5,706 bases of DNA, taken from an uncultured Clostridia bacterium (GTDB lineage: Bacteria > Bacillota > Clostridia > Christensenellales > Borkfalkiaceae). Positions 5,021-5,706 of this stretch are shown here, piece after piece (position 1 is the stretch's first letter; every line of letters begins with the position of its first letter). The notes beneath the pieces were generated by a model, which saw nothing but the letters and a program-made list of their open reading frames with translations, did not search any database and was not told the DNA's origin. The translations under genes were made by a program, and so were the position numbers. Location: the NCBI GenBank assembly GCA_947632165.1, contig CANROI010000096.1, positions 1 through 5,706 on the forward strand, written 5' to 3'.

Positions 5021-5026
5021 ATTTGC

Positions 5027-5055
5027 TTGATAAATTGCCGAAAATTTGGTATAAT
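5027..5055 (+). promoter_or_regulatory. Sigma-A promoter of the 5TM receptor gene
   Basis: TTGATA (5027-5032, 5 of 6) and perfect TATAAT (5050-5055) are 17 bp apart, with a TG one base before the -10 (extended -10). The start site should be near 5062, giving a leader of about 50 bases that ends in the SD GGAAGG (5098-5103). Confidence 0.88.
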
Positions 5056-5111
5056 GGTTGCAGCGGTTTTTATTGTGCCCGCCCCACTCATACGGTCGGA
5101 AGGTCGAGAGA

Positions 5112-5706
5112 ATGTCCATTTTTTTGTTTATCATCGCAGCTTTGCTTCCCGTGCTCTTCTGCGTTGGGTTTTATCTGCTTGAAAAGCACACCGCTTTCGG
5201 GAAACTGAAGTACATATGGAAGCAGATTGTCATCGGCGTTGCATTCGGCGTTTTGGCCGTCCTTGCGACCGAGGTGTTTAGCATTGACGTCGGCGGAGCG
5301 CTCAGCAATGTTCGGGACGCCGCACCGCTCACCGCAGGGCTCATGCTCGGCGGCCCCGCGGGCGTCATCGCGGGCGTCATCGGCGGCGTAGAACGCGCGC
5401 TGTGCGTACTTTGGGGCGGCGGGACCTATACGGCGGTTGCCTGCTCCGTTTCGACTGCGCTCGCGGGCGTATTCGGCTTTTTGTGCCGCAAGTTCATGTT
5501 CGGCAACCGTCGGCCCTCATGGTCCTATGCCTTTCTGATCGGCCTGACGATGGAAGTTCTGCACATGCTCCTCATCTTCTTGACGAATATGACCGATATT
5601 CAGGGCGCGTTCACGTTCGTGCAGAAAGTGTCGCTCCCCATGATCCTTGCCAATTCCCTCTCCGTGACAGCTTCGGCGGTCGTGATCGCCCTCTTCGAGC
5701 GGGAGA
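5112..5706 (+). CDS. LytS/YhcK-type 5TM receptor protein, N-terminal part
   Basis: The 198 residues visible form an integral membrane sensor; the gene runs off the window. After a first span (residues 3-22) and a basic linker (KLKYIWK, 31-37), five further spans lie at about 38-56, 73-95, 105-125, 139-160 and 172-194. The motifs NVRDAAPLTAG (66-76), GGPAGVIAG (80-88), GGVER (91-95) and the GGGTYT turn (102-107) match the 5TM-5TMR_LYT domain, in which conserved R, P, G and R residues line the third and fourth spans. In known proteins this domain precedes a histidine kinase, GGDEF or phosphatase output domain and senses membrane or envelope state or a small ligand. Which output is attached here cannot be seen. 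The ATG at 5112 is chosen because GGAAGG (5098-5103) is 8 bases upstream and the promoter is well placed. It is transcribed divergently from the membrane-protein operon. Confidence 0.88.
   Translation, partial: MSIFLFIIAALLPVLFCVGFYLLEKHTAFGKLKYIWKQIVIGVAFGVLAVLATEVFSIDVGGALSNVRDAAPLTAGLMLGGPAGVIAGVIGGVERALCVLWGGGTYTAVACSVSTALAGVFGFLCRKFMFGNRRPSWSYAFLIGLTMEVLHMLLIFLTNMTDIQGAFTFVQKVSLPMILANSLSVTASAVVIALFERE

Larger units (their letters stand above)
4730..5026. other. Gene-poor divergent intergenic stretch
   Basis: About 300 bases between the minus-strand operon promoter and the plus-strand receptor promoter. I see no convincing gene. It contains a minus-strand terminator-like hairpin (4740-4781), a perfect 14-bp palindrome (4896-4909), a second inverted repeat (5005-5020), an 8-bp direct repeat CATGCGGC (4963-4970 and 5000-5007), and a 45-codon hydrophobic minus-strand frame (4828-4965) with no good SD. 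I compared it by eye with TPP, FMN, SAM and c-di-GMP riboswitches, SRP RNA, 6S RNA and tRNA, and found no convincing match. Confidence 0.5.

Noticed and set aside
4828..5091. Full 87-codon minus-strand frame in the divergent region
   Set aside because: Its 5' part overlaps the receptor promoter and leader, and no SD precedes its first ATG. Only the shorter 45-codon part is kept as a weak finding.
4906..5208. Plus-strand frames starting before the receptor gene (4906 and 4994)
   Set aside because: They start upstream of the promoter or in another frame, and overlap the well-supported receptor start and SD at 5098-5114.

Overview
The window looks like chromosomal DNA from a moderately GC-rich member of the Bacillota, probably of clostridial type. 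The evidence is a PcrA-type helicase start, a 58-residue S21 ribosomal protein with a purine-rich Shine-Dalgarno (SD) sequence, a PgcA-type phosphoglucomutase, consensus sigma-A promoters and a LytS/YhcK-type receptor domain. No phage, insertion sequence, CRISPR array, tRNA or rRNA is visible. The lineage call is an inference from gene content and signals, not from a search.

Layout. Everything from 1 to about 4730 reads on the minus strand, so transcription runs from high to low coordinates. From a strong promoter at 4701-4729 the order is: an 11-codon candidate leader ORF; a six-span membrane protein of 273 residues (3829-4650); a six-span membrane protein of 318 residues (2871-3827) that starts 1 base after the previous stop; a 93-base gap with two inverted repeats; and alpha-phosphoglucomutase pgcA (1059-2777). 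No intrinsic terminator is visible after pgcA. A perfect-consensus promoter then drives rpsU (763-939), which ends in a textbook terminator (729-758). Next come an unusual array of T/A tracts repeated exactly every 10 bp (691-730), a charged 130-residue protein of unknown function (277-669), a weak candidate terminator, and the first 49 codons of a UvrD/PcrA helicase. That helicase gene has its -10 box only 8 bases before the ATG.

The region 4651-5111 is a divergent intergenic region of about 460 bases. It holds the minus-strand operon promoter, a plus-strand promoter at 5027-5055, a perfect 14-bp palindrome, a second inverted repeat beside the plus-strand -35, and a minus-strand terminator-like hairpin with no obvious gene. 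On the plus strand, 5112-5706 encodes the membrane-sensor half of a LytS/YhcK-type 5TM receptor. Its output domain lies beyond the window.

Functionally this is mostly housekeeping: sugar-phosphate interconversion, translation and DNA repair. It is combined with an uncharacterised membrane protein pair and the start of a signalling protein. I see no convincing evidence of a wholly new system. The points most worth checking are the paralogous membrane pair, the apparently leaderless helicase mRNA, the leader ORF that overlaps the first membrane gene, and the 10-bp-phased tract array.
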